Part shown: positions 1 through 8,254 of the stretch, one piece after another
Numbering within the stretch: the stretch's first letter is position 1
Layout of the letters: each line of letters opens with the position of its first letter
Origin: an uncultured Marinoscillum sp.
GTDB lineage: Bacteria; Bacteroidota; Bacteroidia; Cytophagales; MED-G16
Direction: 5' to 3'
Assembly: GCA_902529805.1 (NCBI GenBank)
Contig: CABZXU010000012.1
Location: 1-47,633 of the forward strand
DNA length: 47,633 nucleotides
Program-made: the position numbers and the translations under genes
Notes under the pieces: generated by a model
Told to the model about the DNA's origin: nothing
The model's input: the letters and a program-made list of their open reading frames with translations, nothing else
Databases searched by the model: none

Positions 1-294
1 TTCTTCAGCAATAGAACCTTTGAAAATACAGCTAGGAAATTTTTCTGTTTCAAGGTAACTATCATTGTAATGTTTTTCCATTAAATTATTTGGAAAATCA
101 AATTTATTCATCGGGATCTTTATTATAAATTCTTTTGATGTGAAATCTATCACCCCAATACTATTTTTATTTTCAGCTTTTATATTTTCTAAAGGCGCGT
201 AAGAAAAAAATTCAACAACAGAATTATCTATAATAAATTTTGAATCATTTTCTTGAAAAATGAAAAAAATCAAAGAATAAAGTAGTGCTACCAT
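1..294 (-). CDS. YceI family protein, 3' part cut by the window edge
   Basis: A reading frame stays open from an ATG at 294-292 to the window edge (98 codons seen). It starts with a hydrophobic stretch (MVALLYSLIFFIF), probably a signal peptide. The rest has the YceI pattern: an IPMNKFDFPNNLMEKHYN stretch followed by YLETEKFPSCIFKG, matching the family's conserved FDFxNxLMxxHxN...YLExxKFP block. YceI proteins are periplasmic lipocalin-like barrels that bind isoprenoid-type lipids; the ligand here is unknown. The ATG lies inside the last codons of the upstream DUF5777 gene (7 nt overlap), so the two are probably cotranscribed and translationally coupled. The C-terminal half lies outside the window. 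Confidence 0.85.
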   Translation of the reverse strand, partial: MVALLYSLIFFIFQENDSKFIIDNSVVEFFSYAPLENIKAENKNSIGVIDFTSKEFIIKIPMNKFDFPNNLMEKHYNDSYLETEKFPSCIFKGSIAEE

Positions 295-1199
295 TCTTTT
301 GTAGAAGATTTTTTTCCTATAGAAAATTCTCTTGAAATATTAAACCCAAAATGGATCGTGCCATCTGACCATTTCTTATTAGTTTCTAACAAAAATCCTT
401 TTTCAATCATTGGTGATGAATTACTAAAATGTAATTGAAAAACATGTCCTCCTGTTTCAATATCAATTCCTATGCTCAATGAATTATAATTGTTTTCAAA
501 AATATTAATGTATCCAACTGAATTATCGTTTTCATGTTTTAATCTATAGAAATATTCAACATTCAAGGCCATTCTTTTTGATAACATATATTTTCCTGCA
601 GCTCCGACTATAAAAAATGAATGTTTATCATAATTTTCAAAATCACTAAAAACTAAACTAGGAGAAAGTTGAAAAGCAAAATTATCATTTATTTTTTTTG
701 CAAGAAGAAGTTGGTGACTATAAGAAATTCTATTTTGAAATGAAATTTTTGGATCATACCTCAAAGTATTTATTGATTCAGAGTTCACATAGTATAAAGA
801 AAAAGGTTTTGAATTGACTCCTTTTGTTTGCTTCATCAAAGCAATTTTAAAAAATATATCATAACTTTTTTGATAGGAACTTCTGCCAAAACCAGCCATC
901 ATTTTATCATTAATTCCATACTCAAAACTCATTTTAATAGTAGCAGCGTCTAAACCAAAAATATCATAAAAACCATTATTAATTGGTCCAAACCTATGGG
1001 CTATACGAAACTCCAAAGATTTTGGACTTGCTAGTTCAACAGAGTGACCATTTATTATCCTTGTAGATTTAAATGTTGAAGTTACAGCAGATGAACTCTC
1101 AGAATCGTCAATTTCACTGAGAATATTTTCAAGAGATTCTTGAGAAAATACATTAATTGAAAAAAAATAAATTATTAGAAATATAATATTAAATTTCAT
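288..1199 (-). CDS. DUF5777 family outer-membrane beta-barrel protein
   Basis: 303 residues with a signal peptide (about residues 1-19, ending VFSQ). It then has a low-complexity Ser-rich patch and alternating short hydrophobic strands typical of an outer-membrane barrel. The SLEFRIAHRFGPINNGFYDIFGLDAATIK region resembles the DUF5777 signature, in which an N-terminal 'RxxHRFG...FFGLDxA' block precedes the barrel. Family knowledge: DUF5777 genes in Bacteroidota are commonly beside YceI and sometimes c-type cytochrome genes, and the same neighbour is seen here. Transport substrate and function are unknown. It is divergent from the OsmC gene, with only 40 bases between the two starts; no convincing TAnnTTTG promoter was found in that gap. 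Confidence 0.8.
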   Translation of the reverse strand: MKFNIIFLIIYFFSINVFSQESLENILSEIDDSESSSAVTSTFKSTRIINGHSVELASPKSLEFRIAHRFGPINNGFYDIFGLDAATIKMSFEYGINDKMMAGFGRSSYQKSYDIFFKIALMKQTKGVNSKPFSLYYVNSESINTLRYDPKISFQNRISYSHQLLLAKKINDNFAFQLSPSLVFSDFENYDKHSFFIVGAAGKYMLSKRMALNVEYFYRLKHENDNSVGYINIFENNYNSLSIGIDIETGGHVFQLHFSNSSPMIEKGFLLETNKKWSDGTIHFGFNISREFSIGKKSSTKEW

Positions 1200-1239
1200 A
1201 TATTATTTTTAGATTGAATATAATAATTCTTTACGTATT

Positions 1240-1656
1240 ATGGAAGTGAATGTTAGTATGTCTTATTTGAACGATGAAAAGTTTCAAGTTCTGAATGAAT
1301 CAGGAAATAAGTTAACTATTGATATGTATGAAAAAGATAAGAAAGAAAATTTATCACCTATGGAATTGCTTCTTTCTGCAGTTACCACTTGCGCAGCTGT
1401 AGAAATAGTATCCATGATAAAAAAAAGGAGAAGAGACTTCAGAGATTTAAAAGCCGAATCCTCAGGTATAAGAGCTAAGGCACACCCGATGTATTATAAA
1501 AAAATAAATATAAAATATATAATTTACTCAAAAGATCTTCAAGATAGCGAAGCAGATAGGTTTATTAGTTTATCTCTCACCAAATACTGTTCAGTAGGAT
1601 CATCTATTAGAAAGGATACAGAGGTCATCCATTCATTTGAAATTATTAGATCGTGA
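1240..1656 (+). CDS. OsmC/Ohr family protein
   Basis: 138 residues. The two cysteines expected of the OsmC fold are present: one in the helix LSAVTTCAAVEIV (about residue 51) and one in SLTKYCSVGSSI (about residue 117). The preceding SPMELLLSAV block matches the conserved 'P.ELLL.A...C' of OsmC-like proteins. Members reduce organic hydroperoxides with the cysteine pair. The YhfA-like branch, to which the length and spacing seem closest, has no proven substrate, so I do not assign Ohr activity. The start at 1240 is the first ATG after the divergent gap; an in-frame ATG six codons later is possible. Its TGA overlaps the GTG start of the next gene. Confidence 0.85.
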   Translation: MEVNVSMSYLNDEKFQVLNESGNKLTIDMYEKDKKENLSPMELLLSAVTTCAAVEIVSMIKKRRRDFRDLKAESSGIRAKAHPMYYKKINIKYIIYSKDLQDSEADRFISLSLTKYCSVGSSIRKDTEVIHSFEIIRS

Positions 1657-2681
1657 AATTTTTTTTTTTTTTAATTCAGTTTTTTTTATTCAGTATTTCT
1701 TGTTATTCTCAAATTTTACCTACTTATCAAGGTTTTTTTAAACATCATTCATCATCTGGAGAAAGACAATTCACTAATTGTGGTAAAACTGGAAAAAGCG
1801 GCCCCTCTCAATCTAATTGTAATACTGCATATTTTTCAACAGATTTGGAAGGAGAGGTAACAGTAAGTAATGGTATCCAGTCGTGGACGGTTCCTTATAC
1901 TGGAACATATACAATAACAGTTTATGGAGCTCAGGGGAGTATTGGCTCTTCTTCTTCATCTAAAGCAGGTGGAAAAGGTGCTAAAATTTCAGGAGAGTTT
2001 AGTTTAACAAAGAATGATGTAATTAAAATTCTAGTTGGACAACAAGGTTTAGAAGGAGATTACATGGGAGGAGGTGGAGGAGGGAGTTATGTTGTGACTT
2101 CTAATGATACACCTCTAATTATTGCAGGAGGAGGTGGAGGAGGAATGGGTACTAGTGGAAATTCTAGAGGACATAGGGATGGTGGACCTGGCTTAACGGG
2201 TACAAGTGGTGGAGATTCAGAAATTACACCAGGGAATTTTGGAGCTGCAGCTTCGGGATCTGGTGGGGGCGCTAGAGCTAGAGGAGGATCTAATGGTTAT
2301 GGGGGAGGAGGATCAGTTGCAGGAGGTGGAGGTGGTTTTATTGGAAATGGAGGAAAAGGGTGGGGAAGTCAAACAAATAATATAGCAAATGCTGGTCTAA
2401 GCTTTTTAAATGGAGGAACTGGAGGAGATATTAGTGGAACTCGATCAAATAGAACAAGTAGCGATGGAGGGTTTGGTGGAGGAGGAGCTAGTCATGATTC
2501 TTCCGTAAGTACTAATGGTTATGGTGGTGGTGGTGGTGGTTACTCTGGAGGAGGAGGAGGAAACTGGAATGGTTCTCAATCCGGAAACGGAGGGGGAGGA
2601 GGATCATATAATTCAGGCTCTAATCAATCAAATGCATCTGATATCAATGAGGGTCATGGCAAAGTAATAATTTCTTGGTAG
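1653..2681 (+). CDS. Secreted glycine-rich protein with an ALK/LTK-type polyglycine domain
   Basis: 342 residues starting at GTG (GTGA overlap with the OsmC stop). Residues 1-20 form a Phe-rich signal peptide ending CYSQ. Residues about 38-60 contain two Cys (QFTNCGKTGKSGP...SNC). They are followed by GIQSWTVPYTGTYTITVYGA and a long region of Gly-Gly-Gly runs ending GHGKVIISW. This arrangement resembles the glycine-rich domain family that includes the ALK/LTK receptor ectodomain, whose known structures contain polyglycine-II helices. No type IX secretion C-terminal domain or anchor follows, so export is probably Sec only, with later localisation unknown. A role in adhesion is a guess. G-rich codons make it locally richer in G than its neighbours. 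It converges on valS with 5 bases between stops. Confidence 0.8.
   Translation: MKFFFFLIQFFLFSISCYSQILPTYQGFFKHHSSSGERQFTNCGKTGKSGPSQSNCNTAYFSTDLEGEVTVSNGIQSWTVPYTGTYTITVYGAQGSIGSSSSSKAGGKGAKISGEFSLTKNDVIKILVGQQGLEGDYMGGGGGGSYVVTSNDTPLIIAGGGGGGMGTSGNSRGHRDGGPGLTGTSGGDSEITPGNFGAAASGSGGGARARGGSNGYGGGGSVAGGGGGFIGNGGKGWGSQTNNIANAGLSFLNGGTGGDISGTRSNRTSSDGGFGGGGASHDSSVSTNGYGGGGGGYSGGGGGNWNGSQSGNGGGGGSYNSGSNQSNASDINEGHGKVIISW
1659..1672 (+). repeat. 14-base T homopolymer inside the signal-peptide codons
   Basis: An uninterrupted run of 14 T residues begins two codons after the GTG start of the glycine-rich protein and encodes its Phe run. A one-base slip would abolish translation of the whole secreted protein, as in contingency loci. 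The run is seen directly; variability is an inference. Confidence 0.9.
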
Positions 2682-2686
2682 TTATT

Positions 2687-5266
2687 TTATATTGATTTTT
2701 TAAGATTTTCTAATTTAACCAGGGCATCATCTCTTTTCTTTTTTTCCATATCAACAATATTTTTTGGTGCATTATCTACAAAGCTCTTATTTGATAATTT
2801 TTTTTCAACTGATTTTAAGAATCCTTCTAAGTATTCAATTTGTTTTATAGTATCTTCTTTAGAATCTTTTGATTTTTCTATAGCAAGACATAAAGTATCT
2901 TTTCCTGAAACTAGAGTAGGGAATTTGTCTGGAATATCTTCTATTTCCTCAAGATCTTTTGTTTTAGAAAGTTTTTCAATTAACCCTTTATAAAGATTAA
3001 AATCAAAATTTGATTTTTTATTAACTAATACTTTTACAACATCTATTTGTTTTAATTTATTATCAGATTTAAGTTTTCTAAGACCAGAAACTATTTCAAA
3101 AATTTTATTAAAATTCCCATTAATCTTAATATCAAATTTCTCTGAAGTAGGGTAGTCTGATATCATAATATAATCTCTTTTATCATTTATCTTATTCCAT
3201 AGCTCTTCAGTAATAAATGGCATAAAAGGATGAAGTGTTTTTAAAATTTTTTCGAGTATGATTATTGTCTCTTCATGCGTATCTTTCGAAATACTCTTTT
3301 CTTTAATTATTTCTAGATACCAGCTGCAAAAGTCATCCCAGATAAATGTATATAGAGTTAGAAGAGCATCCGATATTCTATATTTACAAAAATGATCTTC
3401 AACTTGATTTAATACCTCATTAAACCTAGAATTGATCCAGTCTATTGCAAGAGATTGGTCCTTTCCTTTATCTGATATTTCAAGTGTTTGGATTAGCCTA
3501 AAAGCATTCCATAACTTATTTGAAAAATTTCTACCTTGCTCACAGAGTTTCTCATCGAAAAGTAAATCATTTCCAGCTGGGGCGCTGAATAGCATTCCTG
3601 CCCTCACTCCGTCGGCACCATATTTTTTCATTAGCTCAATTGGATCAGGTGAATTTCCTAGAGATTTTGACATTTTTCTTCTTTTTTTATCTCTAACAAT
3701 GCCAGTGAAGTAGACATTTTTAAAAGGCATTTCATTTCTATATTCATATCCTGATATTATCATTCTTGCTACCCAGAAAAAAATAATTTCTGGTGCAGTT
3801 ACTAAATCTGTTGTAGGATAGTAATATTCAATTTCTTTGTTTTTAGGATTATTTATCCCGTCAAATACAGATATTGGCCACAACCAACTAGAAAACCATG
3901 TATCTAGAACGTCTTCGTCTTGGATCAATTCATCCATTTTGATATTACCATCAATTTCTTTTGCTTTAATGTATGCTTTTTCTTTTGTTTCTGCTACAAC
4001 AAATTCACCAGATGGTAAATAATAAGCAGGTATTTGATGTCCCCACCATAATTGCCTTGAAATACACCAGTCATTAATGTTTTCCATCCATGCTCTGTAC
4101 ATATTTTTTAATTTTTTGGGATGAAATTTTATATTATCATTCATCACATTGTCAAGTGCTGGTATTTTTATCTCTTTCATACTAAGAAACCACTGTGTTG
4201 ATATTTTTGGTTCTACTACAGCATCTGTTCTCTCAGAATACCCGACTTTATTTTTATGATTTTCAATTTTTGAAAGTTGACCGATTTTCTTTAGATCTTT
4301 TACAATCTGTTTTCTTACGATGAACCTATCTTTTCCTACATATAGTATTCCATTTTTATTTATTTTCCCTTCGTCATCAAATATATCAATGGATGATAAA
4401 TTATGCTTTTCACCAAGTTTATAATCATTTTCATCATGAGAGGGTGTTACTTTTAGACATCCAGTTCCAAATTCCATATCAACATACTCATCAAATATAA
4501 TTGGAACCTCTCTTTCAACTAGTGGTACTATTGCTAACTTATTTTTTAGATGTTTAAATCTTTTATCGTTAGGATTTATGCATATCGCAGTATCTCCTAA
4601 AAGAGTTTCAGGCCTTGTAGTAGCAATTGTTAAATGATCTTTTGAATCTTTTATTTTATATTTTATATAGTATAAATTAGAATCAACTTCTTTATATATA
4701 ACTTCATCATCAGCTAAAGCTGTTTTTCCTTCAGGGTCCCAGTTGACCATTCTTATGCCTCTATAAATATGACCTTTATCGTATAGATCAATAAAAACTT
4801 TTATAACAGATTTTGATAGGTCTTCATCCATAGTAAATTTAGTTCTTGACCAATCACAAGATGCTCCAAGTTTTTTTAGTTGCTCTAATATTATTCCTCC
4901 ATATTTTTCTTTCCACTTCCATGCATATTTAAGAAACTCATCTCTTGTAAGAGAACTTTTATCAATTCCTTTTTCTTTTAGCATATCAACTACTTTTGCT
5001 TCGGTAGCTATTGAAGCATGATCTGTTCCAGGTACCCAACAGGCTTCTTTTCCTTTCATCCTTGCTCTTCTGGTTAAAATATCTTGTATGGAGTTATTTA
5101 GCATATGACCCATATGTAATACACCCGTCACATTAGGTGGAGGAATAACAATGGTATAAGGTTCTTTTTTAGAATTAGGTGTAGATTTAAAACAGTTTTC
5201 ATCAACCCATTTCTTATACCACTTATCTTCAATTTGATTAGGATTATATTTTGAATCCAGCGTCAT
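2687..5266 (-). CDS. valS: Valyl-tRNA synthetase
   Basis: 859 residues, normal for Bacteroidota ValS. It charges tRNA-Val with valine in the cytoplasm. Class I signatures are HMGH (residues 51-54, after PPPNVTGVL) and KMSKSLGNSPDP (531-542). The editing domain carries TTRPETLLGDTA (216-227) and a downstream HDEND (278-282). WWGHQIP is at about 408, and the anticodon-binding domain starts near residue 600. The last 50-60 residues are Lys/Glu-rich with heptad-like spacing, as in the ValS C-terminal coiled coil. It lies 18 bases downstream of the exported aminotransferase on the same strand, so cotranscription is likely. No hairpin separates its stop from the convergent glycine-rich gene. Confidence 0.98.
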   Translation of the reverse strand: MTLDSKYNPNQIEDKWYKKWVDENCFKSTPNSKKEPYTIVIPPPNVTGVLHMGHMLNNSIQDILTRRARMKGKEACWVPGTDHASIATEAKVVDMLKEKGIDKSSLTRDEFLKYAWKWKEKYGGIILEQLKKLGASCDWSRTKFTMDEDLSKSVIKVFIDLYDKGHIYRGIRMVNWDPEGKTALADDEVIYKEVDSNLYYIKYKIKDSKDHLTIATTRPETLLGDTAICINPNDKRFKHLKNKLAIVPLVEREVPIIFDEYVDMEFGTGCLKVTPSHDENDYKLGEKHNLSSIDIFDDEGKINKNGILYVGKDRFIVRKQIVKDLKKIGQLSKIENHKNKVGYSERTDAVVEPKISTQWFLSMKEIKIPALDNVMNDNIKFHPKKLKNMYRAWMENINDWCISRQLWWGHQIPAYYLPSGEFVVAETKEKAYIKAKEIDGNIKMDELIQDEDVLDTWFSSWLWPISVFDGINNPKNKEIEYYYPTTDLVTAPEIIFFWVARMIISGYEYRNEMPFKNVYFTGIVRDKKRRKMSKSLGNSPDPIELMKKYGADGVRAGMLFSAPAGNDLLFDEKLCEQGRNFSNKLWNAFRLIQTLEISDKGKDQSLAIDWINSRFNEVLNQVEDHFCKYRISDALLTLYTFIWDDFCSWYLEIIKEKSISKDTHEETIIILEKILKTLHPFMPFITEELWNKINDKRDYIMISDYPTSEKFDIKINGNFNKIFEIVSGLRKLKSDNKLKQIDVVKVLVNKKSNFDFNLYKGLIEKLSKTKDLEEIEDIPDKFPTLVSGKDTLCLAIEKSKDSKEDTIKQIEYLEGFLKSVEKKLSNKSFVDNAPKNIVDMEKKKRDDALVKLENLKKSI

Positions 5267-5284
5267 AACTTAAAATTAACAAGT

Positions 5285-6544
5285 CTATGCTGCTATTTTA
5301 AGCATTGCATCAAGAAATTTATTAATATCTTCCATTGTTGAATATAAATTAGGAGAAACTCTCACACCACGAATCCCTCTATCATCATCTATTGGAACAG
5401 TAAATATATTAAAATCATCAAACAATTTATCTGCTAGCTCAGATGGTGAAAGATTTTTAACTCCAACATTTGCTATGCCATAAGATTGCCCTTCAGCAAG
5501 AGGTGTATTTAAAATAATATTTTTATGATCTTTAAGTTCATTTGCCCATTTCATTTGTAATGATTTTAAACGTTTGGATTTATCTTTCTTACCAATTTTT
5601 AAATTAAAATCAATTGCTGGTATTATTCCGTTTTGATCAGAACATGGTCTAGTTCCTAAATGTTCTAATTTCATAATATCATCATCATCATATTGAGTGT
5701 CTCCGTATAACGGCCAAAGTCTTTCAATTTTATCTTTTTTAACATACAATAGACCATTTCCTAGAGGAGCACCTAACCATTTATGAAGGCTGGATGCATA
5801 AAAATCACAACCTATATCTGAAATATCCATGTCTACATGTGAAAAAGAGTGAGCACCATCAACAATTGTTTCTATTCCTAAATCTTTGGCCTTCTGACAG
5901 ACTTCTTTCACCGGAAATACCTGACCATTCAAAAAGACCATATGAGAAATTAAAATCACTTTTATTTTAGGAGTAATAGCATTTATAACTTTATTAACTA
6001 TTTCTTCTTGATTTTGTGGATGAATAGGGACATCAACAACATTTATTTTGGTTCCATACCTTCTTTCTCTCATGTCAAGAGCTTGAATGATATTAGGATA
6101 TTCTAAATTAGTTCTGAGTATTTCATCATTTTTTTCAAGTTTTATACCTTGAATGATGATATTCATTGATTCAGTAGCATTTCTAGTTAGGCAAATCTCT
6201 TCGCTGCTTACATCAGAATAATTTGCGAGCTTAGATCTTACCTTTTCCCTCATCTCTGTTTGTCTGGTCCTCATATAATAAGATGGAGATTCATTAATTT
6301 CATTAACAAAATTTATCCAATAGTTTTTAACTATTTCAGGAGAAGGACTAAAATAACCAGATTCTAGATTGATAAAGTTTACATTTTGTTGATATAGTTT
6401 TGCGATAGAATTCCAATACTCTTCATTCTTTACTGAAGAATTAAATTTTATATTTGAAGCTTTTGAATAGTTCATTGAAAAAAGAGGAAAAATAGTTCCT
6501 GCTTTTAACGAATTATGGATAAATGATCTTCTTGATATAGACAT
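5285..6544 (-). CDS. Class V aminotransferase-like PLP enzyme with a Tat-type signal
   Basis: The open frame begins at a GTG at 6550, but the ATG at 6544 (MSISRRSFIHNSLKAG) is the better start and gives 419 residues. The SRRSF twin-arginine motif and following hydrophobic stretch suggest Tat export of the folded, cofactor-loaded enzyme. PLP-fold features are visible: IVDGAHSF (Asp for the pyridine nitrogen) and SSLHKWLGAPLGNG with the Schiff-base lysine. NATESMN precedes them as the phosphate-binding region. The nearest named relatives are isopenicillin-N epimerase and EgtE-like cysteine-desulfurase-fold proteins; the sequence does not tell which reaction it performs. A terminator hairpin lies only about 15 bases upstream of the ATG, so expression may depend on read-through. 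Confidence 0.85.
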   Translation of the reverse strand: MSISRRSFIHNSLKAGTIFPLFSMNYSKASNIKFNSSVKNEEYWNSIAKLYQQNVNFINLESGYFSPSPEIVKNYWINFVNEINESPSYYMRTRQTEMREKVRSKLANYSDVSSEEICLTRNATESMNIIIQGIKLEKNDEILRTNLEYPNIIQALDMRERRYGTKINVVDVPIHPQNQEEIVNKVINAITPKIKVILISHMVFLNGQVFPVKEVCQKAKDLGIETIVDGAHSFSHVDMDISDIGCDFYASSLHKWLGAPLGNGLLYVKKDKIERLWPLYGDTQYDDDDIMKLEHLGTRPCSDQNGIIPAIDFNLKIGKKDKSKRLKSLQMKWANELKDHKNIILNTPLAEGQSYGIANVGVKNLSPSELADKLFDDFNIFTVPIDDDRGIRGVRVSPNLYSTMEDINKFLDAMLKIAA

Positions 6545-6558
6545 AAACACAATTTAAT

Positions 6559-6589
6559 AAAAAAGGCTAACATATTGTTAGCCTTTTTT
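6559..6589 (-). terminator. Rho-independent terminator after the TonB receptor/esterase pair
   Basis: Perfect inverted repeat with 13-base arms (6559-6571 and 6577-6589, core GGCTAAC/GTTAGCC) and a 5-base loop. On the minus strand it ends in six T. The arms also have A/T tails on both sides, so it could work in both directions. It starts 22 bases after the stop of the SGNH gene and ends just before the aminotransferase start. Confidence 0.92.
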
Positions 6590-6611
6590 ATCTATAAAGA
6601 GTTAATAAATT

Positions 6612-8246
6612 TTAATTCACGGCTTCCGGAAGAGCAGGTCCAGGATACCATCCTACCTGAGCTTTAGGGATTGATGAACCAAAATGAGCATTAATAGCTT
6701 CTATCCATTTGTTAGCCAATAATGCATAACCTCTGGCATTTGGATGAACTGCATCAAACGACCACATCCCAGTAGGAGGTGCAAAGTCATAAGTTACAAC
6801 CACGCCATTATCAGATAATGGAGAGTTTGTAGCCCATGCAGCATAAGTGCCATCTAGGTCAACCATCGCTAATCTGTTAAGACCAGCTGAGTTTATAACT
6901 ACATTTTCGTTTAACTCTTTTACCTTAGCTTTAATTCCGGCATTTAATGTTGCTCTAGCAGTTTCAAATTCTACAAGCTCTGTAGCAGTTAAAACATGCT
7001 CATCACTTAAAGGCCATGATACACCCCATGTTGGATCACCAGGTATTGCTGTATTTGGTAGTCCAAGTACACCTTGAGCAGCTAAGACAGCTTTATCGTT
7101 ATCTGTTGCTTGTCTAGCAAATCTATAAGGCTCAAGCCCAGCTCTTTGTGCTGCACTCATTTGTGCTGCACCAACAAGAACATCCCAAAGAGGTCCTAAG
7201 TCAGTTAAACTTTCATCATTAATCAAAATATAATTTTGACCAGCTGACCACGTCAATTGTCTTTGTGCAGCTTCTGCAGCTGATAACATTGCAGCACCAG
7301 CTAAACCATTTAAGGATCCATTAAAACCGGCTCCTAACTGAGCATTTAAAGCCGCAGCATTAGCAGCATCTAGCGGTATAGCATTAGATACAATAAAGTT
7401 AAAATAAGGAAGTGCTAAAATATCTGGTACAGTTCCTACTATACCTTTAGCAACCTGATTAGAACTAATCATCGCTGTTAATGCTTGTCCCCAAATTACT
7501 GAAAGAGTAGCTCCATCAGGCTTTGGCGCTTGAGCAACGTCACCACCTTTAGCAGCATATCCAACAAAATCTGAGGCTCCTAACCACGCCATCCAAAATG
7601 ATGGTGCAGTACCCAAAAATTGAGTTAAAGGAGAAGCAGAACCACCAGCTCCAAATCTCGCATAAAAGTTATTAAATAACGGATGAGCAGAGTTTGGCCC
7701 ACCTGTTTCAGTACTTACATAATGTCCAAGAACAGAATTACCAAAAGCAAAATTATTCAGTGCTATTTTATCTCCCGCATAAGGCGTTTGCATTGCAGCA
7801 GCATCACCAGGTTGTTTAAAATACAAACCAGTTTCTCCAGTTGATGCACTAGTTCCTAAATACATTCTTCCGTTATCATCAGGACTTCCAGGAATACCAT
7901 CAGTCCCAGCATTTATATAACCATTCTCAGAATTAATATCTGGTTGGTTAAATGTATAAGTAGCTTGAGCATCAGCACTTCTAGTATAATTGATTTGGTT
8001 TGCAATAATTGCAGCCAAAGAATTTTTCTGTCCATTCGTATACAAAGTTCCATCTGTGAATCCTGCAACATAACTACCTCCAATAGCTGAAAATTTTGTA
8101 AAATCAGCTGTTCCAGCTGTTCCACTCGGTGTAGGAGCAGATGCAGCAGTAGGATCGATTTTCATTATTGATTCTTGTTCACATGACAATGCAATAAATG
8201 AAAATATCGCTATAAATGTTAATTGTTTTATTGTTTTCATTTTCAT
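6612..8246 (-). CDS. SGNH/GDSL-type hydrolase lipoprotein
   Basis: 544 residues. A lipoprotein signal ends FIALSC (Cys22), so the protein is probably anchored in a membrane, likely the outer one. SGNH blocks can be followed: block I FSAIGGSYVAGF with the putative Ser nucleophile, block III WLGASDFVG, and block V DAVHPNARGYALLAN with the catalytic Asp and His. The Asn of the usual block III GxND is Ser here. The middle is unusually Ala-rich and its codons are richer in G+C than its neighbours. Family knowledge: such lipoproteins are often encoded beside a TonB receptor in Flavobacteria. Spacing of 8 bases behind the receptor and a shared terminator support a two-gene operon. An esterase acting on lipid or acylated substrates at the surface is an inference. 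Confidence 0.85.
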   Translation of the reverse strand: MKMKTIKQLTFIAIFSFIALSCEQESIMKIDPTAASAPTPSGTAGTADFTKFSAIGGSYVAGFTDGTLYTNGQKNSLAAIIANQINYTRSADAQATYTFNQPDINSENGYINAGTDGIPGSPDDNGRMYLGTSASTGETGLYFKQPGDAAAMQTPYAGDKIALNNFAFGNSVLGHYVSTETGGPNSAHPLFNNFYARFGAGGSASPLTQFLGTAPSFWMAWLGASDFVGYAAKGGDVAQAPKPDGATLSVIWGQALTAMISSNQVAKGIVGTVPDILALPYFNFIVSNAIPLDAANAAALNAQLGAGFNGSLNGLAGAAMLSAAEAAQRQLTWSAGQNYILINDESLTDLGPLWDVLVGAAQMSAAQRAGLEPYRFARQATDNDKAVLAAQGVLGLPNTAIPGDPTWGVSWPLSDEHVLTATELVEFETARATLNAGIKAKVKELNENVVINSAGLNRLAMVDLDGTYAAWATNSPLSDNGVVVTYDFAPPTGMWSFDAVHPNARGYALLANKWIEAINAHFGSSIPKAQVGWYPGPALPEAVN

Positions 8247-8254
8247 TTTATTTA

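Noticed and set aside
1950-2640. CRISPR-like or minisatellite array in the GGA-rich stretch
   Set aside because: The repeats are irregular Gly codons within one open frame, without constant spacers.
2580-2681. Type IX secretion C-terminal domain on the glycine-rich protein
   Set aside because: The protein ends with the normal last strand of the glycine-rich domain; no extra 70-100 residue sorting domain follows.
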